A DNA stretch of 8,116 nt, from positions 1 through 8,116 of the forward strand of contig SXSP01000390.1 in assembly GCA_005792225.1 (NCBI GenBank), in the 5' to 3' direction. This document shows, in pieces, positions 1 through 5,308 of this stretch (position 1 is its first letter; each line of letters opens with the position of its first letter). This DNA comes from Bdellovibrionales bacterium. GTDB taxonomy: Bacteria > Bdellovibrionota > Bdellovibrionia > Bdellovibrionales > JAMPXM01. A program made the position numbers and the translations under genes. Under the pieces are notes generated by a model that saw nothing but the letters and a program-made list of their open reading frames with translations, was not told the origin of the DNA and ran no database searches.

Positions 1-524
1 CGGGCCAGTTTACGTTTACGTCATGCCTCGCGGAAGTTCACGCGTACCTCGAGAAGCTCGTCACGCCGAAATCCCAGAGCTTCAATCTCGTCGGCCATAG
101 CTGGGGTGGTTTCCTCTCGCTCACGATCGCGGAGAGATTTCAGCCCTTCCTGCGGAAGATGGTCCTCATGTCGCCGCTCCTTTATTTTTGGGAAGAATCC
201 GAGTCGACGAAGTTCTTCGAAGAGACTTTGAAGAATAATCCCGGCATCCAAATCGGCACGGCTTCCGAGAGGGGCGCGGAATTTGAGACATTTGGCACGA
301 GCACGCCCCCGGACCGCTTGATTCGATCCGTGACGCCGGAGACGGAAGTTCTCTTTCTTCAAGCGCGAGAGGATGATGTGACGCCCACGTCGATCGCCCT
401 CGAGAAGGTGAAGCTGTTTGAAAAGTTTCCGACCTTTGAACTCGTCGATACGGATCACAGCTTCATCTTAAACCGAGAGCGCATCACGAAACGTATCTCG
501 AACTTTCTCGCGACCGGAATCTAA
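1..524 (+). CDS. alpha/beta-hydrolase fold protein, 3' part (5' end outside window)
   Basis: The open frame enters from the left edge (first full codon at base 3) and ends with TAA at 522-524, leaving about 173 codons. The nucleophile elbow is plain: Gly-His-Ser-Trp-Gly-Gly, with the candidate catalytic Ser at 99-101, preceded by a hydrophobic strand (FNLVG). A second hydrophobic strand (EVLFLQA) leads into Glu-Asp-Asp-Val-Thr-Pro; the acid is probably the Asp at 372-374. The His of Thr-Asp-His-Ser (456-458) fits the third triad member, close to the C terminus as usual in this fold. The segment between them is short and may carry a small cap. The family includes esterases, lipases, peptidases and thioesterases, and nothing here fixes the substrate. 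No signal peptide can be judged because the N terminus is missing. The ATG at 159 is internal, since the elbow lies upstream of it. The gene converges on the DUF1992 gene with overlapping stop codons. Confidence 0.85.
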   Translation, partial: GQFTFTSCLAEVHAYLEKLVTPKSQSFNLVGHSWGGFLSLTIAERFQPFLRKMVLMSPLLYFWEESESTKFFEETLKNNPGIQIGTASERGAEFETFGTSTPPDRLIRSVTPETEVLFLQAREDDVTPTSIALEKVKLFEKFPTFELVDTDHSFILNRERITKRISNFLATGI

Positions 525-874
525 AGGCCGCCGTACTGCTTTCGAAATTGCTCCAGCCGCATGTTGAGTTCGAGATCAAGAGAGAGGAGCCGGCGTTTGA
601 TTTCCTTTTTTTCGGCTGGCGTCAGGTCTTCGTCCTCGAGGAGCCGGGCTCGCATGCCGGCCGCGGTTTTCTGCATGAGGATTTCCTCCGGCGGAATTCC
701 TGCTCGCTTCAACATACGGTAAGTCATTCGCAGTTCGAAGGGGATATGCGAGTCTTCTTCGAGGTCGATGGGCTTGCCGCGACCCGGAAGGTTATCGAAT
801 TCCCCGTTCGCCATCGCTTCTTTTATTTTTTCCTCGGCCGTCCAGAGCCAAGGACTCGGGAGTGGTGTTTTCAT
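521..874 (-). CDS. DUF1992 (DnaJ-homologue subfamily C member 28-like conserved domain) small protein
   Basis: This 117-residue cytoplasmic protein has no signal peptide or membrane segment. The signature occupies residues 13-38: a short helix (AEEKIKEAMANGEF) followed by DNLPGRGKPIDL. The next block, Asp-Ser-His-Ile-Pro-Phe-Glu-Leu-Arg-Met, continues the match and is the hallmark of DUF1992, as in E. coli YhdN and the C-terminal domain of eukaryotic DNAJC28. Residues 85-114 are charged and probably helical. The molecular function of the family is not established. No J-domain is present, so chaperone wording in some databases is inherited from the eukaryotic fusion. The ATG at 872-874 lacks a recognisable Shine-Dalgarno, and I see no better in-frame start just upstream. 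The gene lies 65 bp downstream of the S8 gene on the same strand, with a GC-rich hairpin (900-929) between them. Its TAG (521-523) overlaps the opposing hydrolase stop. The family assignment is firm; the role is unknown. Confidence 0.88.
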   Translation of the reverse strand: MKTPLPSPWLWTAEEKIKEAMANGEFDNLPGRGKPIDLEEDSHIPFELRMTYRMLKRAGIPPEEILMQKTAAGMRARLLEDEDLTPAEKKEIKRRLLSLDLELNMRLEQFRKQYGGL

Positions 875-899
875 CGTGTGGCCACGATACCACGGGGAT

Positions 900-929
900 C
901 CGGCCGCTCGGGGAAGAATGAGCGGCCGG
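900..929 (-). terminator. GC-rich perfect hairpin after the S8 protease gene (atypical terminator candidate)
   Basis: A perfect 10-bp inverted repeat (CCGGCCGCTC at 900-909, GAGCGGCCGG at 920-929) encloses a 10-nt loop. It starts 11 bp beyond the S8 stop codon and lies 26 bp before the DUF1992 start. No T-run follows on either strand, so it is not a textbook intrinsic terminator. It could pause polymerase, protect the 3' end of the S8 mRNA, or attenuate read-through into DUF1992. Confidence 0.5.
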
Positions 930-939
930 GGGGTAAAAC

Positions 940-2448
940 TTAAGTTTCGGGAATTTCGTCGGCTTCGGGCGCGAGCGCGAGATGCGAACGCGCGGGGAAC
1001 CGTTGATCGATGAGGCGAGCGAGGTTCGCCAAGTTGAGGGCGTTGCCGTTACGGAAGTAGCGAGAGAGGGTCGAGAGGTGGCTCGCGCTATCGAGGATCA
1101 AGCTTGCGATCTGCGCTGCCGTATACTTGTAGCCCCGCGCCTTCAAGAGCCCGATCGCGAGAGCCGCCGCTCCCGATGCAACGGGAGTTGCGGCGGAAGT
1201 TCCACCGAATTGCGTGTAACTTGAGTTCGTTTCGGGCGACGTCGTGAAGAGCTGCTCGTAAGACGTCACCGTTCCGGGTGCGCCTAGAAGAACGTACGTC
1301 GTCGAGTAATTAGAGCCCGGAGCCTTGTTGTAGTTCGCGGCCTGAAAGTTTCCGACTGAAACCACGCCCGGCATCGAAGACGCTTGACCGGCAACGGAGT
1401 AATTTTTGTTGATGAGCGTACTCTCGTTTCCCGCGGCGGCGAACACGGGTACGCCGTGGTTCAAAGCGTACTGAATGGCGCGTTTGTAGTCGGCGCTGAT
1501 CGCGGAAAATCCTCCGAGGCTCAAGTTGATCACGTGCGCGCCGTTATCGACCGCGTAGTAGATCGCGTTTGTTGTATCCGCCATCGACATGCCGGCGTTA
1601 CGACCCATGTTGTTCAAGGCCATGATCTTCGCCGTGTATGCGACGCCGGCGGCGCCGCGGCCGTTGTTGCCGGAGGCGGCGGCGAGGCCGGCGACTTTCG
1701 TTCCGTGTCCCCAGAAACGGCCGTTTGCGCTCGACTTCTGCGGCATCGGGCTTCCGGTGCGGCTCGCGAAGTTGTAGCCATAAACGTCGTCAACGTAGCC
1801 GTTTCTATCGTCGTCGCGGCCATTGTTCGGGATTTCGTCTTTGTTGATCCAGATGTTCGACCGAAGGTCTTCGTGATTGATATTTACGCCCGAGTCGATG
1901 ACGGCGATGATGACCTGTTGACCCCGAATGCCGCTGCGAGAATTGTAGAATGTATCGTAAGCCTCGGGAGCTTTGATCGCGCTCAAGTGTTTGGCTGAAG
2001 CCACGCGAGGGTCCGCTGGGAGTGCCAGAACTTCGGCCATCGGCGCTTCCTCGGTGTCAAGCCCGGGAGTGATCACGAGGTGAGAGGCGACGTTCTCGAC
2101 GCACTCGTCGCGATCCGCGAGTTCTTGAAGTTCGACAGATGTCATCGCGCGCGGAGCTTTCCAGCCGTATGAGCGAACTCCGCTCGGCGTGCGTCCTTCA
2201 TACTTGTTTTCAATGAAGCTTGAAATGGGACCACTCGAAAGACACTCGTCTTTGAGGACGACCGTGAGCTCCGTTCCTTCCGCGATTTCTGTTGAAGCTG
2301 TGTTGAAAGAATCGGGGTTGAGCTGAACTTTTCCGTCTTGAGAAGGGGCGACGGGACCTGAGGGGTTGCCGCAAGCAGCAACGAGGACTGAGAGGGCAAG
2401 TGCAGTCGAGAGGTTGACGATGCACCGCTTTGCGCTATTTCCGCGCAT
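940..2448 (-). CDS. S8 (subtilisin/kexin-like) serine protease, predicted lipoprotein
   Basis: A complete subtilase of 502 residues. Residues 1-25 form a lipoprotein signal peptide (Arg/Lys, hydrophobic core, lipobox Val-Ala-Ala-Cys), so Cys26 should be lipidated and the enzyme tethered in the periplasm or outer membrane. Residues about 55-130 look like an inhibitor-type propeptide containing Asp-Arg-Asp-Glu-Cys. The catalytic domain begins near LSAIKAPEAYD (155-165). The triad is complete: Asp185 (Val-Ile-Asp-Ser-Gly), His248 (Gly-His-Gly-Thr) and Ser418 (Gly-Thr-Ser-Ala-Ala-Thr-Pro), with oxyanion Asn341 (Ala-Ala-Gly-Asn). An acidic DDDRNGYVDD stretch (212-221) is a plausible calcium site, common in this subgroup. 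After the catalytic domain only a short tail of about 25 residues remains, without a sorting domain. The ATG at 2446-2448 has a good Shine-Dalgarno (AAGGAG, 2454-2459). It probably degrades or processes envelope or extracellular proteins; the substrate cannot be read from sequence. Confidence 0.95.
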   Translation of the reverse strand: MRGNSAKRCIVNLSTALALSVLVAACGNPSGPVAPSQDGKVQLNPDSFNTASTEIAEGTELTVVLKDECLSSGPISSFIENKYEGRTPSGVRSYGWKAPRAMTSVELQELADRDECVENVASHLVITPGLDTEEAPMAEVLALPADPRVASAKHLSAIKAPEAYDTFYNSRSGIRGQQVIIAVIDSGVNINHEDLRSNIWINKDEIPNNGRDDDRNGYVDDVYGYNFASRTGSPMPQKSSANGRFWGHGTKVAGLAAASGNNGRGAAGVAYTAKIMALNNMGRNAGMSMADTTNAIYYAVDNGAHVINLSLGGFSAISADYKRAIQYALNHGVPVFAAAGNESTLINKNYSVAGQASSMPGVVSVGNFQAANYNKAPGSNYSTTYVLLGAPGTVTSYEQLFTTSPETNSSYTQFGGTSAATPVASGAAALAIGLLKARGYKYTAAQIASLILDSASHLSTLSRYFRNGNALNLANLARLIDQRFPARSHLALAPEADEIPET

Positions 2449-2476
2449 GAAGACTCCTTCCGTGGTTCCCAGACAT
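2435..2476 (-). CDS. possible 13-codon leader ORF overlapping the S8 gene start
   Basis: On the minus strand an ATG at 2474-2476 opens 13 codons (MSGNHGRSLHARK) ending in TAG at 2435-2437. It overlaps the first 14 bases of the S8 gene in another frame. An AAGGAG lies upstream, but 12 nt away, longer than ideal. The ATG sits at the edge of a hairpin (2476-2502). Such a peptide could couple or gate S8 translation. It could equally be chance, since ORFs this short are common. Confidence 0.15.
   Translation of the reverse strand: MSGNHGRSLHARK
2454..2459 (-). promoter_or_regulatory. Shine-Dalgarno of the S8 protease gene
   Basis: The minus strand reads AAGGAG with 5 nt before the ATG at 2446-2448. 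This supports that start and hence the complete lipoprotein signal peptide. Confidence 0.75.
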
Positions 2477-2502
2477 GGACTCGAGTCTCTCCTTTGAGTC
2501 CA
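2476..2502 (-). promoter_or_regulatory. leader hairpin with a Shine-Dalgarno-like loop upstream of the S8 gene
   Basis: TGGACTC (2476-2482) and GAGTCCA (2496-2502) are exact reverse complements. On the S8 leader transcript the 13-nt loop carries AAAGGAG. An overlapping 10-bp palindrome, GACTCGAGTC (2478-2487), offers an alternative pairing. The element lies 28-54 nt before the S8 start. It could act as a protein-binding dyad in DNA or as an RNA switch; nothing selects between these. Confidence 0.4.
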
Positions 2503-2506
2503 ATCG

Positions 2507-2528
2507 TCACACAGCCGTCGCCGTGTGA
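2507..2528. repeat. interrupted inverted repeat upstream of the S8 gene
   Basis: TCACAC (2507-2512) pairs with GTGTGA (2523-2528). After one mismatch, GC (2514-2515) pairs with GC (2520-2521) around a CGTC loop. Its position about 60-80 bp before the S8 ATG suits an operator or leader structure. Function unproven. Confidence 0.35.
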
Positions 2529-2568
2529 GGCCGTCTGGTACTAGGTTTTAGAGGAAGAAGCAGATCAC

Positions 2569-2646
2569 ATGAAAAGCGAGGCGAGTAGTCCAAATTTTGT
2601 CGAAAACCACAGACATCGGTCTAGTTTTGTTACAAAAACGCAATAA
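2569..2646 (+). CDS. possible 25-residue small ORF ahead of a plus-strand terminator
   Basis: An ATG at 2569 opens 25 codons ending in TAA (2644-2646). The peptide is polar and basic (MKSEASSPNFVENHRH, then RSSFVTKTQ), with no signal or membrane segment. A purine-rich AGAGGAAG lies upstream, but about 12 nt away. The interest comes from context: a plus-strand intrinsic terminator follows 24 bp later, while the flanking genes on both sides are on the minus strand. The same stretch could instead be the body of a small RNA. I recognise no family, and confidence in translation is low. Confidence 0.2.
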   Translation: MKSEASSPNFVENHRHRSSFVTKTQ

Positions 2647-2670
2647 ATAAATGAGATTGATTTATGGCGG

Positions 2671-2692
2671 GCCCGACGAACGTCGGGCTTTT
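2671..2692 (+). terminator. intrinsic terminator oriented to the plus strand
   Basis: GCCCGACG (2671-2678) and CGTCGGGC (2681-2688) are perfect complements. They form a 7-8 bp GC stem with a very short loop, followed on the plus strand by TTTT (2689-2692) and, a few bases on, another T-run. On the minus strand the stem is followed by CCGCCATAAATC, with no U-tract. It therefore terminates plus-strand transcription best, although it also lies 15 bp past the HAD stop and might serve that gene weakly. Confidence 0.7.
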
Positions 2693-2706
2693 GAGGCTTT
2701 ATGTCA

Positions 2707-3363
2707 CTAGTGTTTGAGAGGGGACGTCGGGAAATTACGCAGGAGGTCAGAGGCGTCTTTGTAAACGGCGGCCGCTCCTTCGAGATCTTTTTGAGACCAT
2801 CCGCCGCATTCGAAAGCGACGCAACGAACTCCCGCACGCGAGGCGGCTTCAAGATCATAGGGAGTATCACCGATCATCACGGCTTCTTCGGGTTTCACGC
2901 CGCTCATGCCGAGTGCCGCCTCCACAATGTCAGGTGCGGGCTTCGAATTTTCGGCATCATCCTTGGTTGTAGAGCCTTCAACGAGATCGGCGACTTCCGC
3001 TTTCTCCAGGAGATCTTTCAACAGATCCTCGCCAGAGGAAGTCGCGACAAACAAGCGAACGCCTTCGTCGCGGATCCTGAGGAGGAGTTCGCGAACTTCC
3101 GGAAACGGGGTGAGATTCGGGAGGTATTTCTCACGGAAAATTTTCTTACGATCGTTGGAAATCGCTTTTCCTTCGGGCGAATCCTCTTCGATCTGAGAAA
3201 CCATCGGCAGCAAGCGATCGCCGCCCATCCCGATCAAGGGGCGAATCTGCGAGAACGGAACGAAGATGCCGTGCATTTCGAGCGCCTCAACCCACGACTG
3301 AGCGTGAGCGTTGTTGCTGTCAATCAAGGTTCCATCGATGTCCAAGAGTGCGGCACGAATCAT
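2707..3363 (-). CDS. HAD-superfamily hydrolase (subfamily IA, phosphoglycolate phosphatase/beta-phosphoglucomutase-like)
   Basis: A complete cytoplasmic HAD phosphatase of 218 residues from the chosen start. Motif I is DIDGT with nucleophile Asp8 and acid/base Asp10. A helical C1-type cap fills about residues 16-80. Motif II is Val-Ala-Thr-Ser-Ser (Thr108). Motif III is Lys141 in Ser-Lys-Pro-Ala-Pro-Asp. Motif IV is Gly-Asp-Thr-Pro-Tyr-Asp (Asp166, Asp170, magnesium ligands). All catalytic elements are intact. Members dephosphorylate small phosphorylated metabolites; the substrate cannot be assigned. The frame also extends 6 codons upstream to a TTG at 3379-3381, but GGAGG (3369-3373) sits 5 nt before the ATG at 3361-3363, so the internal ATG is the true start. 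The gene lies 81 bp downstream of the M50-like gene on the same strand. A tandem AACTTT repeat (3380-3393) lies just upstream of its Shine-Dalgarno. Confidence 0.93.
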   Translation of the reverse strand: MIRAALLDIDGTLIDSNNAHAQSWVEALEMHGIFVPFSQIRPLIGMGGDRLLPMVSQIEEDSPEGKAISNDRKKIFREKYLPNLTPFPEVRELLLRIRDEGVRLFVATSSGEDLLKDLLEKAEVADLVEGSTTKDDAENSKPAPDIVEAALGMSGVKPEEAVMIGDTPYDLEAASRAGVRCVAFECGGWSQKDLEGAAAVYKDASDLLRNFPTSPLKH

Positions 3364-3368
3364 TGAGA

Positions 3369-3373
3369 CCTCC
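3369..3373 (-). promoter_or_regulatory. Shine-Dalgarno deciding the HAD start
   Basis: The minus strand reads GGAGG, 5 nt before the ATG at 3361-3363. It lies inside the alternative TTG-started extension, which argues against that longer form. Confidence 0.8.
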
Positions 3374-3444
3374 AGCCCCAACTTTAACTTTAAGGGAGGC
3401 GTGAGGTCGTTGTGCTCCGATGAACTATTTATTTAGATTGCATC

Positions 3445-4278
3445 TCAGGCGCCGCGAAACGGGTTCACGCCGTCTCGTCCGAAACAGCGATTGATGAAGG
3501 TCATGAAGAAAACGCAGATCGCGAGATTCAAGATCGTTAAGATTGCGGCTAAAGTGAAGATCACGATTCCAACCGTCATCACCCAAAAGCTGATTTGCAG
3601 TGCCTGCGCGTGCCAGTTTGCCTTAAGCAAAAAGGCTGCGCCATTCACCAATGCGAGAAGAAGAAAAAGCGGAACGATGCCGTTCATCGCCTGTTTTAAG
3701 TCGGCGCCCGAAAGTTCCATCTGAGAGGAAATGCAAACCGCGAGGTACAAGAACAAATAAAACCAAAGGGACGTCAACGTTGCTTTGTTCGCGATGGATT
3801 TTACGAGGAGAGCGCCCACTTGGAGAGCCGATGCCCAAGTCACGCCCGCCGGTTGAAAGATCCCGCGACTGGCGGGCACCATCGCGTAAAAGAGCAGCGC
3901 CAAGATCAGCGGGCCCAGAAGAACCGGTCCGACACCAATAAAGAATTGGCCGATCCGGTGATAGGGATTCCAGGGATGGTATTCGTGCATGACGTAGCCG
4001 TGAGCTCCGCCTTTACCTGATGGATCAAACCACTTCACCTTCTTCACGTCATGAAGAAAGAGTCGACAGAAAAACGCGTGGCAAAATTCATGGACGGGAA
4101 CGCCGATCCAGCCAAACGCGTACATCCCGAAGTTCGGAAACATAAATTGTTTAAATGCATTGTTCGTGAGCCGCGAAAGAAATGTGAGAAGCGCTCCGCC
4201 GGCGATCATGAGGCCAAAAATCAATCCGAATTGGAGGAGACTCTGCGTAACGATTTTGACGAAGGCATTCCAAAGCAT
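3445..4278 (-). CDS. multi-pass membrane protein with an HExxH motif (M50-like putative metallopeptidase)
   Basis: A 277-residue integral membrane protein with about six hydrophobic spans (roughly 14-35, 52-70, 110-134, 170-185, 200-218 and 228-262). The second span carries His-Glu-Phe-Cys-His (63-67), which fits the zinc site of site-2-protease-like M50 enzymes (His63, Glu64, His67). A loop follows (Gly-Gly-Ala-His-Gly-Tyr at 90-95, then a His/Trp/Pro-rich segment). The next span contains Gly-Val-Gly-Pro-Val-Leu-Leu-Gly, where classical M50 proteases have an NPDG-type motif; that motif is absent. Asp193 (Leu-Ser-Gly-Ala-Asp-Leu-Lys) is my candidate third metal ligand. A role in intramembrane proteolysis is an inference, and a non-proteolytic metal-binding role is possible. 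The ATG at 4276-4278 has no clear Shine-Dalgarno, but an in-frame stop lies just upstream. The gene sits 70 bp after the CPBP protease gene, same strand. Confidence 0.8.
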   Translation of the reverse strand: MLWNAFVKIVTQSLLQFGLIFGLMIAGGALLTFLSRLTNNAFKQFMFPNFGMYAFGWIGVPVHEFCHAFFCRLFLHDVKKVKWFDPSGKGGAHGYVMHEYHPWNPYHRIGQFFIGVGPVLLGPLILALLFYAMVPASRGIFQPAGVTWASALQVGALLVKSIANKATLTSLWFYLFLYLAVCISSQMELSGADLKQAMNGIVPLFLLLALVNGAAFLLKANWHAQALQISFWVMTVGIVIFTLAAILTILNLAICVFFMTFINRCFGRDGVNPFRGA

Positions 4279-4319
4279 ACGACATCGTCAGGATTTCACA
4301 TGACGTCGACTTCGCTCAA

Positions 4320-4350
4320 GACGAGCCGGCCCCAAACTAGACCGGTCGTC
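4320..4350 (-). terminator. weak hairpin at the CPBP gene stop codon
   Basis: GACGA (4320-4324) pairs with TCGTC (4346-4350), and CCGG (4326-4329) with CCGG (4342-4345), with one bulged G and a 12-nt loop. The stem reaches into the TGA of the CPBP gene. No T-run follows, so it is at most a pause or attenuation site before the M50-like gene. Confidence 0.25.
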
Positions 4351-5305
4351 AGAACGGAATCGTCGCGACCGGCAGATAGTAGGTCTTGTACCTTGGGTCT
4401 TTTGACTCGTCGAGGTAGGTCGCCGTGAACGCGACAACGTCCCACCACGTATGAACGAAGATACTCTCGGCGAGCGTCCAGTCGTTTTTCTGCGTGAGGT
4501 ATCCGAGGTACCAACCGAGGGTGAACTGCGGCCAGGGCACGGGATTGTCGCCGCTGATGTGAGCGAGCGAGAAAATGAGAGCCGTCGCCGTGTTGGACCA
4601 GAATTCGCTGCCCCAAGCTTCCATCGTCACGGGCATCAAGTAGCCGCGAAAGAGAGCTTCCTCGTGAGTACCCGCGAGGTAAGAGAAGCCCCCGGCAAAA
4701 CCGGCGTCGCTCACGTTAAAACCGTTGTTCTCAAAGGCACCATTCGTTTGGTTTGAGAGCTGAAGCCCGGCGAGGAGCGCGACGCCGATAATCGGGATGT
4801 AGGTCGTCGGCCGCTTGACGAAAGAAAAACGAAACGGTGCGAGCAGAAGTTCGTCGGTCGTCTCCTCTTTTTTCAAGAAGCCGAATTGCCCGAGTGGCTG
4901 GCGCGTGCGCACGGCCGACCGAAAGCTATGATACGCGCTGAAACTCCCGGCCGACATATAGATTTGATTGCCGAGCATGTAGCTCCGCACGCGGTCATCG
5001 CGCGACGTGAGATCCGACGTGGGAGTATTCTCGAGCGCAGCGTAGGCGTTGGCGGCGAGTCCCAGGCCGAAGATCGCGCTCCCCGAATAGAGAAGTGCCT
5101 GCGTGTTTTGATTTTCCCACCACTGATCAAACCCCGGAAGCAAAACCGACATCAGCGGTGGAAGAAGATACGATCGCGGTCTCTCGGGTTCTCGCGTAAG
5201 TTCCAGGGAAAAGATCTTTTGATCTTTCGGTACAATGATTCTTTGCGCACGCGCGGGAAGCGCGAAGGTCAACGCGACAGTGAGAGCGAGTAGGAGACGC
5301 AACAC
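4349..5305 (-). CDS. CPBP-family (Abi/CAAX protease-like) intramembrane metalloprotease with N-terminal extension
   Basis: A 318-residue protein. Residues 1-20 form a Sec-type signal peptide ending Ala-Arg-Ala before Gln21. The C-terminal half is a CPBP domain with its three motifs: Glu215-Glu216-x3-Arg220 (EEALFRG), Phe-Ser-Leu-Ala-His249, and His285-Thr-Trp-Trp-Asp289. Hydrophobic spans around 168-186, 236-252 and 280-296 hold them. CPBP enzymes are glutamate-dependent intramembrane proteases (Rce1-like); in bacteria most roles are unknown, some in bacteriocin immunity. Residues 21-165 are an extra region; its Leu-Leu-Pro-Gly-Phe-Asp-Gln-Trp-Trp segment and following span resemble small 'PG-x-Q' membrane domains (DUF5683-like, tentative). 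The start is GTG (5303-5305), 3 bp after the TerC-like stop, which suggests translational coupling. I see no independent Shine-Dalgarno. The family call is firm, the substrate unknown. Confidence 0.88.
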   Translation of the reverse strand: MLRLLLALTVALTFALPARAQRIIVPKDQKIFSLELTREPERPRSYLLPPLMSVLLPGFDQWWENQNTQALLYSGSAIFGLGLAANAYAALENTPTSDLTSRDDRVRSYMLGNQIYMSAGSFSAYHSFRSAVRTRQPLGQFGFLKKEETTDELLLAPFRFSFVKRPTTYIPIIGVALLAGLQLSNQTNGAFENNGFNVSDAGFAGGFSYLAGTHEEALFRGYLMPVTMEAWGSEFWSNTATALIFSLAHISGDNPVPWPQFTLGWYLGYLTQKNDWTLAESIFVHTWWDVVAFTATYLDESKDPRYKTYYLPVATIPF

Positions 5306-5308
5306 GCT

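Noticed and set aside
159..524. A separate gene starting at ATG 159
   Set aside because: The same frame upstream encodes the Gly-His-Ser-Trp-Gly-Gly elbow, so this Met is internal to a longer hydrolase gene.
1384..1998. Plus-strand open frame of 204 codons inside the S8 gene
   Set aside because: It lies antisense to the conserved catalytic domain, has Val/Arg/Gly-biased composition and no motif, and is explained by the codon bias of the S8 gene.
2647..2665. AT-rich inverted repeat ATAAAT/ATTTAT
   Set aside because: Only six A-T pairs in an AT-rich patch; too weak and too easily explained by composition.
2701..3366. Plus-strand open frame of 221 codons opposite the HAD gene
   Set aside because: The minus strand carries all four HAD motifs with a good Shine-Dalgarno. 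The plus frame is a mirror with no recognisable domain.
3380..3393. Tandem AACTTT repeat before the HAD gene
   Set aside because: Two short copies are not enough to claim an operator, and no promoter hexamers fit around it.
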